Assembly (NCBI GenBank): GCA_946482075.1
Contig: CAMLQG010000051.1
Coordinates: 1-24,559, forward strand
DNA: 24,559 bases
Reading direction: 5' to 3'
Source: an uncultured Erythrobacteraceae bacterium
GTDB taxonomy: Bacteria > Pseudomonadota > Alphaproteobacteria > Sphingomonadales > Sphingomonadaceae
Shown: positions 7,839 through 14,353 of the stretch, piece after piece
Numbering within the stretch: position 1 is the first letter of the stretch
How the letters are laid out: each line of letters starts with the position of its first letter
Made by a program: the position numbers and the translations under genes
The notes under the pieces: generated by a model
Databases searched by the model: none
Seen by the model: the letters and a program-made list of their open reading frames with translations, nothing else
What the model was told of the DNA's origin: nothing

Positions 7839-9161
7839 TTGAACGACCTCAATGTCATCGACCGCTTCTTGGCAACGTTCATCACCTATATCGACAGCGG
7901 GTTCGGCCTGCTGGGTCCAGACGTCGGCTTCCTCACCAGCGTGCTGATCGGCATCGACATAACGCTCGCGGGTCTGTTCTGGGCGATGGGCGGCGAGGAC
8001 AATGTCATCGGCCGCTTCCTACGCAAGATCCTCTACATCGGCGCGTTCGCGTTTATCTTGAACAGCTTCTCGACGCTTGCCGACATTATCTTCCGCTCGT
8101 TCGCGCAGGCCGGCCTGACGGCGGGCGGCGGCACCTTGTCCGCGAGCGACCTGCTCAAGCCCGGACGACTTGCCGGCACCGGCTTCGAAGCGGCTTGGCC
8201 GCTGCTCGACCAAGCGAGCGAAGTGGTCGGCTTCACGACCTTCTTCGACAATTTCCTGACGATCATGGTGCTGCTGTTCGCGTGGGCGATCGTTATCATC
8301 GCCTTCTTCATCCTCGCGGTGCAGATGTTCGTCTGCATACTGGAATTCAAGCTAACGAGCCTTGCAGGCTTCATCCTCGTGCCGTTCGCGTTGTGGAACC
8401 GGACGAGTTTCCTCGCCGAGCGGGTGCTCGGAAACGTCGTCAGTTCGGGCATCAAGGTAATGGTGCTCGCCGTCATCGTCGGCATCGGCTCCAATTTCTT
8501 TTCGGAATTCACCGCCGCGCTGAACGGTCAGGAGCCGGACATCGGCCAGACCATGAGCCTCGTTCTCACCAGCCTGTCGTTGTTTGGGCTTGGCATCTTT
8601 GGACCAGCAATCGCATCGGGCTTGGTCTCGGGGGCACCGCAACTGGGCGCTGGAGCTGCGCTGGGAACCACGATCGGTGCCGGCGGCATCGCCATGCTCG
8701 CCGGCGGAGCGGCGATCGGCGGGGCGCGGGCATTCGGCAGTACCGCGTTGGGCGCCGTCCGGTCTGGCACGGCGATGGGATCTGCGGCATCGACGGCCTA
8801 TTCGCTGGGCAAGGAATCTGCGCCGCAACCCACCGTGGGGTCCGGCCTCGCAGGTGTAGCCCAAGCTGCCGGCAATGCAGCGCGCTCCCGCGCAAGCGGA
8901 GCGCTGGGGCTCGGTGAGGCCGCATCAAGTGGCCGGCAGGCGGCATGGAATGCCCTCAACCAGAACTCGACCCAAAGTTCTTCGGCGCCGCAACCGAGTG
9001 GACCGGGCGGTGGCGGGGAGGCCCGCACGCCCGCATGGGCACGCGCGATGCGCAACCAGCAGACCAACCGTCATCGCCGCCAACTCGCGATCCACTCCCT
9101 CCAGCAGGGCGATCGCGGTGGCGCCTCCGCCACGCCCGATATCAAGGAAAGGAACGATTGA
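7839..9161 (+). CDS. trbL: TrbL, VirB6-like polytopic inner-membrane channel protein
   Basis: The 440-residue protein has several strongly hydrophobic segments across about residues 25-285, the TrbL/VirB6 inner-membrane channel component. It is followed by a low-complexity Gly/Ala/Ser-rich and then charged C-terminal tail, a typical feature. The start is TTG 7839: the encoded N terminus (NDLNVIDRFLATF) matches the family, the next in-frame ATG lies about 60 codons in, and AGGAAG lies 9 bases upstream. The weak start codon after a hairpin-containing gap suggests lower translation than neighbouring genes. trbF starts 3 bases after the stop. Confidence 0.93.
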   Translation: MNDLNVIDRFLATFITYIDSGFGLLGPDVGFLTSVLIGIDITLAGLFWAMGGEDNVIGRFLRKILYIGAFAFILNSFSTLADIIFRSFAQAGLTAGGGTLSASDLLKPGRLAGTGFEAAWPLLDQASEVVGFTTFFDNFLTIMVLLFAWAIVIIAFFILAVQMFVCILEFKLTSLAGFILVPFALWNRTSFLAERVLGNVVSSGIKVMVLAVIVGIGSNFFSEFTAALNGQEPDIGQTMSLVLTSLSLFGLGIFGPAIASGLVSGAPQLGAGAALGTTIGAGGIAMLAGGAAIGGARAFGSTALGAVRSGTAMGSAASTAYSLGKESAPQPTVGSGLAGVAQAAGNAARSRASGALGLGEAASSGRQAAWNALNQNSTQSSSAPQPSGPGGGGEARTPAWARAMRNQQTNRHRRQLAIHSLQQGDRGGASATPDIKERND

Positions 9162-9164
9162 ACC

Positions 9165-9962
9165 ATGTTCTTCAAACGCAGCGTGCAGCGATATGGCCGC
9201 ACGCCATCTCCTGAAACGCCATACCAGCGCGCCAGTCAGGTCTGGGACGAAAGGATCGGATCGGCTCGCGTCCAGGCGCGCAATTGGCGGTTGATGGCCT
9301 TCGGTTGCCTCGCGCTGACGGCCGGCACATCCGCTGGGCTTGCATGGCAATCGCTGCAAAGCAGGATTACGCCCTACGTGGTCGAGGTGGACCGGCTGGG
9401 CGAGACGCGTGCCGTGCAGCCTGCCGACTTGGCCTATCGTCCGACCGACCCGCAGGTCGCATGGCATCTCGCGCGCTTCATCACCAGCGTGCGCTCGGTT
9501 TCGCTCGACCCCGTGCTGATGCGGCGCGACTGGCTCGAAGCCTATGATTTCGCAACGAGGCGCGGCGCGCAGTTCCTGGGAGAATATGCCCGTTCGGCAG
9601 CGCCATTCGCCAATGTCGGTGAGCGCACGGTCTCGGTCCAGGTCACGAGCGTCGTGCGCGCATCCGACAAGTCCTTCCAGGTCAAATGGAGCGAGACTGC
9701 CTATGAGCGCGGATCCGAGGCCGGCACGAGCCGATGGACGGCGATCCTGACAACAGTGATACGCCCGCCGACCTCCGCCGAAATCCTCCGGAAGAACCCG
9801 CTCGGCATCTATGTCGACGCGATCGATTGGAGCCGCGAACTCGACACCACGCCTCCAGTCGGCCGGCCAGGTTCGCCGCCCCCCGCAAATCTTCCGCTCG
9901 GCTCGCCGCTCGATTTGAACCTCGCCTCACAACCGGCCAACACGCAGGAGACACAGCCATGA
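9165..9962 (+). CDS. trbF: TrbF, VirB8-like inner-membrane assembly protein
   Basis: The 265-residue bitopic protein has a short cytoplasmic N terminus with the family segment PYQRASQVWDERIGSA. One membrane segment lies at about 42-62, followed by a periplasmic VirB8-type domain and a proline-rich C terminus. VirB8 homologues nucleate assembly of the secretion channel. The ribosome binding site AAGGAAAGGA precedes ATG 9165. The stop overlaps the trbG start (ATGA). Confidence 0.95.
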   Translation: MFFKRSVQRYGRTPSPETPYQRASQVWDERIGSARVQARNWRLMAFGCLALTAGTSAGLAWQSLQSRITPYVVEVDRLGETRAVQPADLAYRPTDPQVAWHLARFITSVRSVSLDPVLMRRDWLEAYDFATRRGAQFLGEYARSAAPFANVGERTVSVQVTSVVRASDKSFQVKWSETAYERGSEAGTSRWTAILTTVIRPPTSAEILRKNPLGIYVDAIDWSRELDTTPPVGRPGSPPPANLPLGSPLDLNLASQPANTQETQP

Positions 9963-10798
9963 AATATTCGATGCTGGCGGCGATCCTCGCCTTGGGACTG
10001 GCCGCCCCGGCACTCGCGCAGGCCGGCCCTTCCCCTGCCCCGATCCGGGAGGTCGCGATCGCGACGCACGAAGCCACCATGCAACCTGCGGCAGCGAACT
10101 TCGTGAGCGGTGCCCAGGTCTATCCGTGGAGCGAGGGGACAATCTTCCAAGTCTATACAGCGCCGGGCCTCGTCACCGATATCGCACTGCAGGCCGGCGA
10201 AAGCCTGATCGCAGTTGCCGCCGGCGATACCGCGCGCTGGGTCATCGGCGACACGTCGAGCGGATCGGGCGAAGCCAAGCAAACCCATATCTTAGTGAAG
10301 CCGTTCTCCGCTGGCCTGGTCTCGAACATGGTCATCGCCACGGATCGCCGCACCTATCATGTCAGGCTGGCCAGCACCGCGAGCACGGCTCAGTCGTCGA
10401 TGCGGTGGACTTATCCGCAGGATGAATTGCTGGCACTGAAGCGCAAGGTTGAAGCCGTGCGGGCTGCCGCGCCAGTGCCTTCGGGGCTGGCAATCGAGCA
10501 TCTGAACTTCGACTATGCGATCCGGGGCGACCGGCCGGCATGGCGTCCGCTGCGCGTGTTCGATGACGGGTCGAAGACTTATGTCGAGTTCTCCGCCGCA
10601 CTCGCGAGCGGCGAGGCCCCACCGCTCTTCGTCGTAGGGCCCGAGGGCAAGGCCGAATTGGTGAACTATCGCCTGCGTGAGCGCTATTACGTCGTCGACC
10701 GCATATTCGACGCCGCGGAATTGCGGCTCGGCCTCAAGAAGCAGCAGGTCGTTCGCATCGAACGCGTAGCAGCGACTTCCAAGCGGAGGGGCGCGTGA
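9959..10798 (+). CDS. trbG: TrbG, VirB9-like outer-membrane channel protein
   Basis: The 279-residue protein has a cleavable signal peptide (cleavage near residues 20-22, ALAQA) and a VirB9/CagX/TrbG domain, including the late segment LNFDYAIRG and the region around VNYRLRERYYVVDRIFD. With TrbI it forms the periplasmic and outer-membrane core complex. The frame is open upstream to 9734, but the ATG overlapping the trbF stop gives the signal peptide and was chosen, with CAGGAG upstream. There is no lipobox cysteine at the predicted cleavage site, so it is not an obvious lipoprotein. The stop overlaps the trbI start. Confidence 0.94.
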   Translation: MKYSMLAAILALGLAAPALAQAGPSPAPIREVAIATHEATMQPAAANFVSGAQVYPWSEGTIFQVYTAPGLVTDIALQAGESLIAVAAGDTARWVIGDTSSGSGEAKQTHILVKPFSAGLVSNMVIATDRRTYHVRLASTASTAQSSMRWTYPQDELLALKRKVEAVRAAAPVPSGLAIEHLNFDYAIRGDRPAWRPLRVFDDGSKTYVEFSAALASGEAPPLFVVGPEGKAELVNYRLRERYYVVDRIFDAAELRLGLKKQQVVRIERVAATSKRRGA

Positions 10799-11982
10799 TG
10801 GACGGCGTCGCCAATGAAGGAGCCGCCCCGGCCGCGCCGAAGATCGATCCGGAAACCCTGGCCATCCGCTCGCGGCCCGCCCGCGCGATCCGCTTCAAGC
10901 GCAGCGCGATCATCGGAGCAGCGGCAATTGGATCGGTCGGTCTCATGGGCATCGCCTGGATGGCCCTGAAGCCGCAGGTGTTCCGGCAAGTGGCGGTGGA
11001 AAGCGAACTTTCACAGCCCCTGTCGAAGCCATCGTCCGACGCGTTGTCCGGCCTTCCCTCCACTTATGGCGATGCGCCGAAGCTCGGCCCGCCGCTACCA
11101 GGGGATCTCGGCCGGCCGATCCTTCGCGCACAGCAGCAGGTAGAGGCGACTGACACAGGCGGTCACGTCGACGCAGCGGAAGCCGCAAGACAGCAGCGCC
11201 TCGCCGATCTCAAGGCGGCGCGGCAGTCCGGCTTGATGGCACAAGTGACTGCTAGTCCAGTTGCCCTAGCACCCCCGTCGATCGACCCATTGGCTGCGAT
11301 GCCCGACGGGACGGCAGCCGGCCACACGCCGACTGCGACGCGAAAGGAGCAATTTGCATCCGCGCGCGACAAGGGTGGCGACCTCAATTCGGGCAATCTC
11401 GTCACGCCGGCCTCGCCGAACAGCGTGCTCGCTGGCAGCGTGATCGCGGCCAGCCTTATCACCGGGCTCAACTCGGACTTGCCGGGGATGGTCACTGCGC
11501 AAGTGACCCAGAACGTGTTCGACACCGTCACCGGCAATATCCTGCTTGTGCCCCAAGGTGCGCGCCTGATCGGCAAATATGATAGCGTTGTTGCGTTCGG
11601 GCAGAAGCGGGCGCTGGTCATATGGCAACGCCTGATCCTGCCCAACGGCGGCTCGATCCAGTTGGACGAGATGCCAGCCACCGATCCTGCTGGCTATGCG
11701 GGCCTTGCGGACAAGATAGATTTCCATACCTGGCAGTTGCTCAAGGGCGTCGCGATCGCGACCATGCTCGGGGTCGGCTCGGAGCTTTCGATTTCGGGCG
11801 AAAGCGATCTCGTCCAGGCGCTGCGCGAGTCGGCCCAATCGAGCGGAGCGCGAGCCGGTGACCAGATTACCCAGCGCAACCTCGACATCCCGCCGAGCAT
11901 CACGATCCGCCCTGGCGCGCCTGTTCGCGTTTTGGTGACCCGCGATCTCGTGCTTGCACCATGGCCCGAAAGGACAAGCTGA
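10798..11982 (+). CDS. trbI: TrbI, VirB10-like core complex protein
   Basis: The 394-residue protein spans the envelope and links inner-membrane ATPases to the outer-membrane pore. A cytoplasmic basic N terminus is followed by one membrane segment at about 37-57. A Pro/Ala-rich periplasmic linker and the VirB10 beta-barrel domain follow (segments SVLAGSVIAASLITGLNSDL, PGMVTAQV and LLVPQGARLIGKYDS), with NIPPSITIRPG-like DIPPSITIRPG near the C terminus. GGAGGGG lies just upstream. GTG 10795, three bases earlier, is an equally possible start. It is the last core trb gene. Confidence 0.95.
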   Translation: MDGVANEGAAPAAPKIDPETLAIRSRPARAIRFKRSAIIGAAAIGSVGLMGIAWMALKPQVFRQVAVESELSQPLSKPSSDALSGLPSTYGDAPKLGPPLPGDLGRPILRAQQQVEATDTGGHVDAAEAARQQRLADLKAARQSGLMAQVTASPVALAPPSIDPLAAMPDGTAAGHTPTATRKEQFASARDKGGDLNSGNLVTPASPNSVLAGSVIAASLITGLNSDLPGMVTAQVTQNVFDTVTGNILLVPQGARLIGKYDSVVAFGQKRALVIWQRLILPNGGSIQLDEMPATDPAGYAGLADKIDFHTWQLLKGVAIATMLGVGSELSISGESDLVQALRESAQSSGARAGDQITQRNLDIPPSITIRPGAPVRVLVTRDLVLAPWPERTS

Positions 11983-11983
11983 C

Positions 11984-12211
11984 ATGGCCGATCTTAAGCT
12001 GGGCAAGTTGCCCGACCGCACGCCGGTGAAGCTGACAGTCACGATTATGCCGGATCTTCATGAGGCGTTGCGCGACTATGCTCGCTGCTACGCGGAGGCT
12101 TACGGGAGCGAGGAGCCGGTCACCGAACTCATCCCGCACATCATCACAGCCTTCCTGTCGACTGATAGGGGCTTCGCGAAGGCGCGGGAGAAAGGCGTTC
12201 AGCGGTCGTGA
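11984..12211 (+). CDS. DUF2274 family protein
   Basis: This small 75-residue protein is found at the end of many alphaproteobacterial trb operons directly after trbI. Its function is not established. The sequence (LKLGKLPDRTPVKLTVTI, then helices) has a strand-helix-helix pattern that could be a ribbon-helix-helix-like fold, which is only an inference. The ATG 11984 start is one base after the trbI stop; an earlier in-frame ATG at 11954 inside trbI was rejected. Its stop overlaps the GTG start of the next gene, so the two are probably translationally coupled. Confidence 0.88.
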   Translation: MADLKLGKLPDRTPVKLTVTIMPDLHEALRDYARCYAEAYGSEEPVTELIPHIITAFLSTDRGFAKAREKGVQRS

Positions 12212-12489
12212 CCAAGCCGGCGAACCAACTGCTTCGATCCAGTCCCCTGACGGTCAGGGTCGCCGAAGCCGCAGGATTGCTCGGTATTGGCAAGACGAAA
12301 ATCTACGAACTGATTAACGCGCGTGAGATCGAAATCATAAAGCTCGGCCGCGCTACCCTGATAATCAGCGCAAGCATTGAGGCATTTATTGAGCGGCAGC
12401 GAGAGCCGACTTCCGCAGCGCCGACACCCCGGAAGCGCGGGCGGCCGAGGAAGACTTTCCGCGAGTTGGCTTCCGGGCGCGAGCCTTAG
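12208..12489 (+). CDS. Excisionase-like MerR/AlpA-type helix-turn-helix protein
   Basis: The 93-residue DNA-binding protein carries a helix-turn-helix of the excisionase/AlpA (HTH_17) type at about residues 14-62 (VAEAAGLLGIGKTKIYELI, then REIEIIKLGR and a final helix). A basic tail contains RKRGRPRK, which resembles an AT-hook. Proteins of this type control integrase directionality or expression in ICEs and islands. It starts with GTG overlapping the DUF2274 stop, so it is the last gene of the transfer operon. Its final 104 bases overlap the 3' end of the integrase gene on the opposite strand. The excisionase role is inferred from fold and position. Confidence 0.8.
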   Translation: MTKPANQLLRSSPLTVRVAEAAGLLGIGKTKIYELINAREIEIIKLGRATLIISASIEAFIERQREPTSAAPTPRKRGRPRKTFRELASGREP

Positions 12490-13639
12490 GCTTGCCGAGG
12501 CAGTAGTTCGCCCATGCCGCCATTAAAGCACGTCGTTTCACCAAGAAATCGGTCCGTCGATAAGCTGCTTCGACTTTATTCTCGAGCGTGTGTGCCAGAG
12601 CTGCTTCTGCGATCTCACGCGCGACATCTGTTTCTTCGGCCGCCCAATCGCGGAAGCTTGATCGGAAACCGTGAACGGTGGCAGCGACGCCCATTCCGCG
12701 AACCAGCTCCAGAAGCGCCATGTCGGAAAGTGCAGTTGCCGACTTACTGGACGGAAAGACGAGATCGGAATCTGCGATACGTAGCACCCGAGCACGGCGG
12801 AAAACGTCTGCTGCTTGGGGTGACAGCGGGACGACATGATCGACACCGGCCTTCATACGGTCGCCGGGAATCGTCCAAAGCGTCAGGTCATCGTTCAACT
12901 CTGGCCAGTGTGCGCCCCGGACCTCGCCGGATCTGACGGCAGTGAGAATGAGGGCTTCGAGTGCCAGCTGACTTGCGGACAAGATCTTGCCCCGGAGGCC
13001 GACAAGGAAGGCAGGTACCTGGGAATGCGGCAAGGCGGCGAAGTGTCCCGTTTTCTTCGGCTGCCTAGGCAAGCCTTTCGAGATCGATCGCATCGGCGCC
13101 TCGGTATCGCGGAACCCGTTCGAGAACGACCAATCGAGCACCGCACCTATCCGCTGGCGTACGCGCCGCGCTGTCTCCGGAATCTCAAGCCAGATTTCGG
13201 CCAAGACATCGCGAATGAGCGGCCCATCGATCTTATCGACCTTAACCTTGCCGAGCTTCGGATAGGCGTAAAGCTCCAGCGTCTTGATCCACTGCTTGGT
13301 GTGCTTACCGTTCTTCCAACCCTTAACCATTTCGGCGTGTGTCTTCTTGGCGGCCTGTTCGAAGGTTGGAATGACCTTTGCAACCTTCCGACGCTCTTCA
13401 AGCGGATCGATGCCAGATGCAGCCAGCTTCTTTGCAGCGGCTGCCTCAAGGCGTGCCGTTTGAGCCGGGACGTAGCGCGCATCGCCTAAACCAATATCGC
13501 GACGGGTGCCCTTAATCTGAATGCGTAGAACCCAGCTTTTGCCGCCACTGGGAGAAACCTTCAGGTAGAGCCCCTCGCCATCGGGATACCGACCAGGTTC
13601 CTTCAGCCCTTCAATGATCGCTTTGGTAAGCTTTCCCAT
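12386..13639 (-). CDS. P4-type tyrosine integrase of the ICE
   Basis: This 417-residue site-specific recombinase catalyses integration and excision of the element at the tRNA-Ser gene. An N-terminal arm-binding domain (DUF4102-like, GRYPDGEGLYLKVSPSGGKS) is followed by a core-binding domain and the catalytic domain. Expected active-site residues are R236 (TAVRSGE), H323 and R326 (VHGFRSSFRDW), H350 (ALAHT) and Y360 (AAYRRTD). ATG 13639 was chosen because it matches the family's MxKLTK-like start. The frame stays open upstream into the tRNA gene, but those codons are a shadow of the tRNA. No strong Shine-Dalgarno is seen. The C-terminal basic tail overlaps the excisionase-like gene. Confidence 0.95.
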   Translation of the reverse strand: MGKLTKAIIEGLKEPGRYPDGEGLYLKVSPSGGKSWVLRIQIKGTRRDIGLGDARYVPAQTARLEAAAAKKLAASGIDPLEERRKVAKVIPTFEQAAKKTHAEMVKGWKNGKHTKQWIKTLELYAYPKLGKVKVDKIDGPLIRDVLAEIWLEIPETARRVRQRIGAVLDWSFSNGFRDTEAPMRSISKGLPRQPKKTGHFAALPHSQVPAFLVGLRGKILSASQLALEALILTAVRSGEVRGAHWPELNDDLTLWTIPGDRMKAGVDHVVPLSPQAADVFRRARVLRIADSDLVFPSSKSATALSDMALLELVRGMGVAATVHGFRSSFRDWAAEETDVAREIAEAALAHTLENKVEAAYRRTDFLVKRRALMAAWANYCLGKPKARARKPTRGKSSSAARASGVSALRKSALAAAQ

Positions 13640-13824
13640 GCAAAAATCATAGCACTTCGCGGGCTCACATTGAAGCCCCCTGACCTGCTCCAGTCCCACA
13701 CTCAGTCCCACAAAACTTTCCGAAGGCCGGCGATTGCCGCCGGTCACGAGCGAAATTTTATTGAGCGATCTCTGTGATTTATGGATATTTTCCGAATTTC
13801 TACGAACGGTAGAAAAGCGTGAAA
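13640..13824. promoter_or_regulatory. Integrase leader between int and the tRNA, with direct repeats
   Basis: This 185-base non-coding, relatively AT-rich stretch separates the integrase start from the tRNA-Ser 3' end. It contains two exact copies of CAGTCCCACA at 13691-13700 and 13703-13712, 12 bases apart, and a 6-bp hairpin (CCGGCG at 13727-13732 with CGCCGG at 13738-13743). Position and spacing fit arm-type sites for the integrase or excisionase, or operators of the int promoter. This is inference. Confidence 0.4.
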
Positions 13825-13870
13825 TGGCGGAGCGGGAGGGATTCGAACCCTCGATACGCTTTTGACGTAT
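13825..13870. other. Probable ICE attachment site in the tRNA-Ser 3' end
   Basis: The 3' half of the tRNA-Ser gene borders the integrase side of the element and is the usual crossover target of P4-type integrases. The matching direct repeat at the other ICE end is outside the window, so the core length and exact edges are not determined. Confidence 0.5.
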
Positions 13871-13915
13871 ACTCACTTTCCAGGCGAGCGCCTTCGACCA
13901 CTCGGCCACCGCTCC
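13825..13915 (-). tRNA. tRNA-Ser (anticodon GGA)
   Basis: The minus-strand sequence from 13915 to 13825 folds as a class II tRNA. The 7-bp acceptor stem is GGAGCGG with CCGCTCC. The D-arm begins GCCGAG, and the anticodon loop CTGGAAA (anticodon GGA) is flanked by CTCGC and GTGAG. The long variable arm is typical of tRNA-Ser, followed by the T-arm GAGGG-TTCGAAT-CCCTC, the discriminator G and an encoded CCA at 13827-13825. The gene is intact despite the adjacent ICE, as expected when integration regenerates the tRNA 3' end. Confidence 0.96.
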
Positions 13916-14021
13916 GCATGCCTGACGGGAAACGCGCCCTAGCCTTCACGGAAGGCTTTCGCAAGGCATCGTGAACTGGCAGAAGCAAAGAGATGATCCG
14001 AACGGTCTTTTTCCCGCCGCG

Positions 14022-14339
14022 ATGAGCGAAACGGTCACTATGCGGACCCCGCTGTGGCGCTGGCAGGGCGGCAATGGGGGGCAATGGTTCTTCCTCTCGA
14101 TCGACGGCGCGGCCGCCGAGGCGATTGCCGGCCACGCGCTGATGCGGCGGCTGGAAAGCGGCCGGGGGCGCGGCTTCGGTTCGGTCAAGGTCGAGGCCGC
14201 GATCGGCGACAGCCGATGGCAGACCTCCGTCTTTCCCGGGAAGAACGGCGCCTGGCTGCTGCCGGTCAAGGCCGCGATCCGCCGAGCCGAGGGGATCGCG
14301 GAAGGGGACGAGATCGCCCTCGTCCTGATCCTGGACTAG
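14022..14339 (+). CDS. DUF1905 domain-containing protein
   Basis: This small 105-residue protein consists essentially of one DUF1905 domain (segments LWRWQGGNGGQWFFLSID, GFGSVKVEAAIGDSRWQTSVFP and WLLPVKAAIRRAEGIAEGDE). The biochemical role of the domain is not known to me. ATG 14022 was chosen; an ATG at 13971 would add 17 residues that do not look like family sequence, and one at 14040 is also possible. It is the first chromosomal gene beyond the tRNA and converges on rsh with a 10-base gap. Confidence 0.8.
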   Translation: MSETVTMRTPLWRWQGGNGGQWFFLSIDGAAAEAIAGHALMRRLESGRGRGFGSVKVEAAIGDSRWQTSVFPGKNGAWLLPVKAAIRRAEGIAEGDEIALVLILD

Positions 14340-14353
14340 GGCACGCTCCCTAG
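14336..14353. terminator. Small hairpin between the convergent DUF1905 and rsh genes
   Basis: CTAGGG (14336-14341) and CCCTAG (14348-14353) form a short stem that contains the stop codons of both convergent genes. There is no T-tract, so termination activity is doubtful. Confidence 0.25.

Larger units (their letters stand above)
1..13827. mobile_element. Integrative and conjugative element, right-hand portion
   Basis: This stretch holds a coupling protein gene, a complete-looking trb mating-pair-formation operon, a probable excisionase and a tyrosine integrase, ending at the 3' end of a tRNA-Ser gene. Integrases of this P4-like class usually insert elements into the 3' ends of tRNA genes, and here the integrase gene is directly adjacent to one. 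The chromosomal housekeeping genes begin on the other side of the tRNA. The left end, relaxase, origin of transfer and cargo are outside the window, so size and completeness cannot be judged. The right boundary is placed at the tRNA 3' end by inference, because the second att copy is not visible. Confidence 0.85.

Noticed and set aside
13640..13909. N-terminal extension of the integrase frame through the att region into the tRNA-Ser gene
   Set aside because: The extra 90 codons are translation of the tRNA and leader and do not match integrase sequence; the family start is at 13639.
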